Positions 60,632 through 64,000 of a stretch of DNA of 64,000 nucleotides are shown here, one piece after another. The position numbers were made by a program, and so were the translations under genes. Each line of letters opens with the position of its first letter. The stretch's first letter is position 1. The notes under the pieces were generated by a model. It was given only the letters and a program-made list of their open reading frames with translations, searched no databases and was not told the origin of the DNA. Origin of the DNA: Brevibacterium sp. CBA3109 (GTDB taxonomy: Bacteria > Actinomycetota > Actinomycetes > Actinomycetales > Brevibacteriaceae); the NCBI RefSeq assembly GCF_040256645.1, contig NZ_CP158281.1, forward strand, positions 248,001 through 312,000, written 5' to 3'.

Positions 60632-61383
60632 TCACCCTGAATCAAGTCCGCAAGGCCTACGGCAACGACGTCGAGATCGGACCGGTCGACCTGCAGATCC
60701 CCGCCGGGGGAGTCACCGCGCTGGTCGGGCCCAACGGCGCCGGAAAGTCGACGCTGCTGACGATGATCGGCCGGCTGCTGGGCATCGACGACGGGGCGAT
60801 CGAGGTCGCCGGATACGACGTGTCCTCCACGAAGTCGAAGGACCTGGCGAAGATCGTGTCCATCCTGCGCCAAGAGAACCACTTCATCACCAGGCTGACG
60901 ATCCGACAGCTCGTGGGCTTCGGCCGCTTTCCCTATTCCAAGGGGCGTCTGACGTCTGCTGATGAGGAGATCATCTCGCAGGCCATCGACTTCCTCGAAC
61001 TGAACGATCTCGAGGACCGGTTCATCGACGAACTCTCCGGCGGCCAACGTCAGCGAGCCTACGTAGCGATGGTGCTGGCCCAGGACACCGACTACGTGCT
61101 GCTGGACGAACCCCTGAACAACCTGGACATGAAGCACTCCGTGCAGATGATGGCGCACCTGCGTCGGGCCGCGGTTGAAATGGGACGCACGATCGTCATC
61201 GTCCTCCACGACATCAACTTCGCCGGACACTACGCCGATCACATCTGCGCGGTGAAGAAAGGCAGCGTCGTCGAGTTCGGAACGCCGACCGAGATCATGA
61301 CCGACGAGGTGCTCTCTCGCGTCTTCGACACTCCCGTCGAGGTCATCGACGGACCCCGCGGTCGGCTGGCTGTGTACTACTGA
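60628..61383 (+). CDS. Siderophore ABC transporter ATP-binding protein
   Basis: 251 residues. Walker A VGPNGAGKST, Q-loop LRQENHFITRLTIRQLVGFGRFPYSKGR, signature LSGGQRQRAYVAMVLAQ, Walker B YVLLDEPLNNLDM, H-loop VLHDINFAGHYAD: the FepC/YclP-type importer ATPase. GTG 60628 overlaps the permease stop. Last gene of the four-gene operon (binding protein, two permeases, ATPase), the order of catecholate siderophore importers such as CeuBCDE/YclNOPQ. Confidence 0.93.
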   Translation: MITLNQVRKAYGNDVEIGPVDLQIPAGGVTALVGPNGAGKSTLLTMIGRLLGIDDGAIEVAGYDVSSTKSKDLAKIVSILRQENHFITRLTIRQLVGFGRFPYSKGRLTSADEEIISQAIDFLELNDLEDRFIDELSGGQRQRAYVAMVLAQDTDYVLLDEPLNNLDMKHSVQMMAHLRRAAVEMGRTIVIVLHDINFAGHYADHICAVKKGSVVEFGTPTEIMTDEVLSRVFDTPVEVIDGPRGRLAVYY

Positions 61384-61457
61384 GCCGCGCGGTGGTGGCT
61401 GTGCGAGGGCGGGCGGAGCGCCGCGGGTGTCGCTGTGTGAGGTAGTGGCGCCGCGGG

Positions 61458-61541
61458 TGCCCCTCGGTTTACGGACGCCTGCCCCTCGGTTTACGGACGA
61501 CGTGCCTGTTTGCAGACAGGTTTCTCGTCCGCAAAGCGAGG
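61458..61541. repeat. 20-bp direct repeats and hairpin after the siderophore operon
   Basis: TGCCCCTCGGTTTACGGACG occurs at 61458-61477 and 61480-61499. The second copy begins a hairpin: CCTCGGTTTACGGACGA (61484-61500) against TCGTCCGCAAAGCGAGG (61525-61541), 15 of 17 paired, with CCTGTTTGCAGACAGG (61505-61520) at its apex. The latter is the reverse complement of the apex of the hairpin at 63119-63170. Confidence 0.7.
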
Positions 61542-61589
61542 CGGCACTGCGGGGCAAGGTGCGGCGCGGCGGAACATGATGCGGCAGCT

Positions 61590-61725
61590 TAGCGGCCTAG
61601 CGGCCTAGCGGCCTAGCGGCTTAGCGGTTTGGCAGCTTAGCGGCCTAGCGGCCTAGCGGCTTAGCGGTTTGGCGGCCTAGCGGCTTAGCGGTTTGGCGGC
61701 CTAGCGGCTTAGCGGTTTAGCGGGG
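61590..61725. repeat. Octanucleotide minisatellite, 17 units
   Basis: Seventeen 8-bp units of TAGCGGCC and its variants TAGCGGCT, TAGCGGTT, TGGCGGCC and TGGCAGCT. A 24-bp higher-order pattern (TAGCGGCT-TAGCGGTT-TGGCGGCC) is repeated in the right half. It lies in the ~600-bp gap between the siderophore operon and the AbiEi-like gene; no gene is recognised in 61384-61987. Confidence 0.85.
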
Positions 61726-61987
61726 CGCGGCGGTTTGGCGGGGCGCCGTGGCGGCGAGACAGGGGGCCGCGAGGTTCTGTATGAAGCCCTTAAGAGTTGG
61801 TGGGCACTGGTTGCGCTGGGTCTTGATTGCCGTCTCGCTGCCACCGGTCTGCCGGGCGGGCTCCGCAGCCCATGAGGACTCGACCGCAGGTACTTGTGGA
61901 CACTGGTGTCACTCGTGTGCGAATCGGCTGTGCACGGTGAGGTGATGTCCACAAGCGTGAGATCTCTCCTGGTGGAACCGACCCGCG

Positions 61988-63061
61988 GTGGTGCACCGTC
62001 AAGGAATGTACAACATCGTCTACTACCGGGAACTCGAGTCGGCGGGTGTATCGACGCGGTTGATCAGGCAAGCGCAGGAATGTTGCCTTCTGAAACTGTG
62101 CAACGGCGTCTATACCGTCACGTTGGTGTGTGGGATCGACTCGCATCGACGTATTGCGAGATTCGTCGAAGACACTGCGTGGACGGATCGTCATTGGGCA
62201 ACTCCGCCACAGGAGCTTCGGAATGACTATCACTACCAGGAGCTGCTGCGCAGGCTGCGCATCCTCCACTATCCGAGGTACCGTGCGGATGACACCATCT
62301 GGGGGACGTCTGCCGCTATGCTCCAGAACATCCCGCTGCTCGGCATCGACGCGGGGCCGATCTCCGTCGCCCATCCCCGGAGCAGTTCGAAGACTCGCGA
62401 AATCCACCGGTCGAATCGTCTAATCGGCCGGGCCGACCGCATCAGACACTTGCACCTTGAGGTGACCACGCCGGTCAGAACGAGTCTGGACCTCATCCAT
62501 ATTCGCGGCCAACAGGCCGGGTTCGCTGCAATGGAGACCGTTCTTCGTCGGGTTCTTCTCGCCCGGTATGGGGCGATCGAGCCGAAGTTCGGCTACCCAC
62601 CCGACTTTCTCCGACTCGCACGTGGAGAACTTGTGGACAACTGGTACCCGGTGATTGAAAGGCTGACGACCGGGCAGGCCACAGCGCGGAGAATGTGTGA
62701 CGCACTCAACCCGAAGTCCGAGAGCATCGCCGAGAGTTACTGCTCCTTTGACCTCAAGGCTCTGCATGTCGATGGGTTCGACCAGCAGGTGAAGATCTAC
62801 GACGATGCCGGGTTCGTCTCGCGCACTGACTTCGCGCATCGAGAGACCATGACCATCCTTGAAGTCGACGGCGTAGGCAAGTACATCAAGGTCGGACGAG
62901 AGCTGATGAACCGAGAGAGCGACCAGCACAATCGACTCTTGGCGCTGGGCTATACCGTGGTGCGATTCAGATTCAAAGAACTTCTCAACCTCAGTGTCTT
63001 CGCCACCAAGCTGTTCTCTCAGGCGCCCGAACTCCGGAAACATGTCCACGGCGGCAGGTGA
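61988..63061 (+). CDS. AbiEi-like antitoxin domain/DUF559 (VSR-like) endonuclease-fold protein
   Basis: 357 residues. The N-terminal part (VYYRELESAGVSTRLIRQAQECCLLKLCNGVYT) is a winged-helix region like the AbiEi antitoxin N-terminus. The C-terminal ~110 residues have a PD-(D/E)xK-like core: FVSRTDFAHRETMTILEVDGVGKY, then HNRLLALGYTVVRFRFKEL. Such proteins are frequent lone genes in actinobacteria; function unknown. Start GTG 61988 or ATG 62006 (6 codons later) is undecided. No AbiEii nucleotidyltransferase follows, so a complete AbiE system is absent. Confidence 0.72.
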   Translation: MVHRQGMYNIVYYRELESAGVSTRLIRQAQECCLLKLCNGVYTVTLVCGIDSHRRIARFVEDTAWTDRHWATPPQELRNDYHYQELLRRLRILHYPRYRADDTIWGTSAAMLQNIPLLGIDAGPISVAHPRSSSKTREIHRSNRLIGRADRIRHLHLEVTTPVRTSLDLIHIRGQQAGFAAMETVLRRVLLARYGAIEPKFGYPPDFLRLARGELVDNWYPVIERLTTGQATARRMCDALNPKSESIAESYCSFDLKALHVDGFDQQVKIYDDAGFVSRTDFAHRETMTILEVDGVGKYIKVGRELMNRESDQHNRLLALGYTVVRFRFKELLNLSVFATKLFSQAPELRKHVHGGR

Positions 63062-63118
63062 CGTCCACCGCGGGTGCGCTGTGTGCGCAGATCACTCGCC
63101 TTACGTGCATCAACGACT

Positions 63119-63170
63119 CGGTTTGCAGACGAGCAGCCTGTCTGCAAACAGGCTGCTCGTCTGCAAACCG
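63119..63170 (+). terminator. 23-bp-stem hairpin after the AbiEi-like gene
   Basis: A perfect 23-bp stem beginning CGGTTTGCAGACGAGCAG and closing around loop CTGCAA, 57 bp past the stop. Its apex CCTGTCTGCAAACAGG is the reverse complement of 61505-61520. It can terminate either strand. Confidence 0.75.
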
Positions 63171-63243
63171 AAGGGGGCGGTTACGATGCCGCAGTGCCGG
63201 TCCCGCACAGCGTGGCATCTTTGCCGGCAGGCTGCATCGTCAC

Positions 63244-63738
63244 TCAGTTCGGCGTGGCGTCCTGGCTGGCAGGCTGCACTGTCACCCACCGGCGAACCGC
63301 AACGATGAGCATGGTGATGAGGCCGAGGATGAGAATCCCGTCGGCGGCGATGTAGAGCAGATGCAGGCTGGATCCGCCGTCCTCGACTCCAGCGAGCACA
63401 GCATCTGTGCGCTTGTTGAGCAGCGGCCGGATCACAGTGATCTTGATGATGAGGACAGCGATCATGCCGCAGGCCAGCCCCCGGTAGAGTCTTCCCACGT
63501 GCTCCTTGAGCACCGCCCACAGCAGGATCACGGCAATGACGATCTCGACCCAGTTCATGGTGGTGAAAACCAGTCGGCCGATGCCCAAGCCCAAGGGGAT
63601 CGTGATGCCCGGAGCGGTGAACTTCAACGGGGCCTCGATGAGCGAGATGCCGATGATGAGGCCGAGCCAGATAGCCGGAAGAACGACGCGGGCTCCTGCG
63701 GATAGGCGGGTGTCCTGAGAACTGAGAATTTTCGCCAT
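63244..63738 (-). CDS. Small membrane protein, unrecognised
   Basis: 164 residues with four hydrophobic helices: VVLPAIWLGLIIGISLIEAPLKFTAPG, LGIGRLVFTTMNWVEIVIAVILLWAV, GLACGMIAVLIIKITVIRPLL and LLYIAADGILILGLITMLIVAVRRW. It starts MAKILSSQDTRLSAGARV at ATG 63738. The first and second helices carry conserved-looking polar residues (E in LIEAPLKF), but I do not recognise a family. It converges on the AbiEi-like gene. Confidence 0.7.
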   Translation of the reverse strand: MAKILSSQDTRLSAGARVVLPAIWLGLIIGISLIEAPLKFTAPGITIPLGLGIGRLVFTTMNWVEIVIAVILLWAVLKEHVGRLYRGLACGMIAVLIIKITVIRPLLNKRTDAVLAGVEDGGSSLHLLYIAADGILILGLITMLIVAVRRWVTVQPASQDATPN

Positions 63739-63841
63739 GCCTCGGATTCTACTCCCGGTAGAACATGCTTGCCCCAAGTGCTGCGAAACCAGACGGCTGC
63801 CCTGTCGGGAACACATGACCTTGAGCTCTAGACTGGTGCTC

Positions 63842-64000
63842 ATGCGTCTGTTCTCCAACGCCGTCGTGCGAACTTTTGCTCCCTCCTCAGGGTCGGATGC
63901 CGCCACATCGAATGCCGCCACATCGGCCGCCGTCTCTGACACGGCACCCGACTCGATCCTCGTCGACGGGGAGAAGATCGTGGCTGTGGGCACCAGAGCG
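63842..64000 (+). CDS. Amidohydrolase-family protein, 3' end outside the window
   Basis: 53 codons are visible: MRLFSNAVVRTFAPSSGSDA, a Ala/Ser/Thr-rich spacer with a direct repeat GCCGCCACATCG, then APDSILVDGEKIVAVGTRA. The pattern 'residue-hydrophobic-V-DGEKIVAVG' is the usual N-terminal beta strand of amidohydrolases such as YtcJ-type enzymes. The rest is beyond the window, so the substrate cannot be judged. Confidence 0.7.
   Translation, partial: MRLFSNAVVRTFAPSSGSDAATSNAATSAAVSDTAPDSILVDGEKIVAVGTRA

Noticed and set aside
61701..61952. Small minus-strand gene over the minisatellite end
   Set aside because: The translation is repeat-derived (RRPAKPPRPAKPLSR), so no real gene is supported.

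Overview
The window is high-GC actinobacterial chromosome. The gene set (glyoxylate shunt under a RamB-type regulator, DtxR-family metalloregulator, leaderless promoters, BCCT osmolyte carriers, formamidase with FmdB) fits a Brevibacterium-like member of the Micrococcales. That assignment is inference from gene content and style; no rRNA or tRNA gene was seen. Both edges cut genes: an M20 amidohydrolase at the left and an amidohydrolase start at the right.

Layout. 0-3 kb: end of a histidine-utilisation operon (M20 amidohydrolase, hutF, IclR regulator), then a repeat-rich tail with two copies of a 68-bp palindromic element. 3-9.7 kb: BCCT carrier, regulator remnant, Doc toxin/RHH antitoxin pair, VOC protein, truncated rRNA-methyltransferase pseudogene, small membrane proteins, methyltransferase, TetR-DoxX pair. 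9.7-20 kb: manganese uptake (mntH, an ABC permease/ATPase/binding-protein operon and a distant MntR-like regulator) with matching operators at both transporter promoters, plus a lipase-maturation-factor protein, a second BCCT carrier and an unknown membrane protein. 20-26.5 kb: Pit phosphate carrier with a PhoP-type box, HdeD-like protein, a stomatin pseudogene, glutamate racemase, HAD-like protein, thioesterase.

26.7-43.4 kb is the catabolic heart: a broken CaiB gene, etfA-etfB, a flavin/folate N-methyl dehydrogenase (DMGDH/SARDH type), two IclR regulators, a membrane-anchored GltS-domain protein, metF divergent from a DmdA-like tetrahydrofolate demethylase, an APC permease, a MhuD-like heme monooxygenase, fmdA-fmdB and a solitary adenine methyltransferase. 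Together with the BCCT carriers, this reads as uptake and tetrahydrofolate-linked demethylation of methylated amines or sulfonium compounds, with electrons passing to ETF. The pathway is inferred, not proven.

43.4-55.3 kb: a frameshifted L-2-hydroxyglutarate oxidase gene, ramB/aceA/aceB, DinB and WYL genes, a leaderless universal stress protein, and a large FAD/Fe-S dehydrogenase. 55.5-61.4 kb: a small HTH protein in AT-richer DNA, an inositol-monophosphatase-family enzyme, and an IdeR-box siderophore ABC operon. 61.4-64 kb: minisatellite and hairpin-rich DNA around an AbiEi-like/DUF559 protein, then a small membrane protein.

A recurring oddity is short palindromic DNA: intergenic elements with related copies, and palindromes lying in frame inside hutF, etfA and the stomatin pseudogene. 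At least 23 exact copies of the decamer CGCCGAGGTG (both strands) were also located, far above chance for this base composition.
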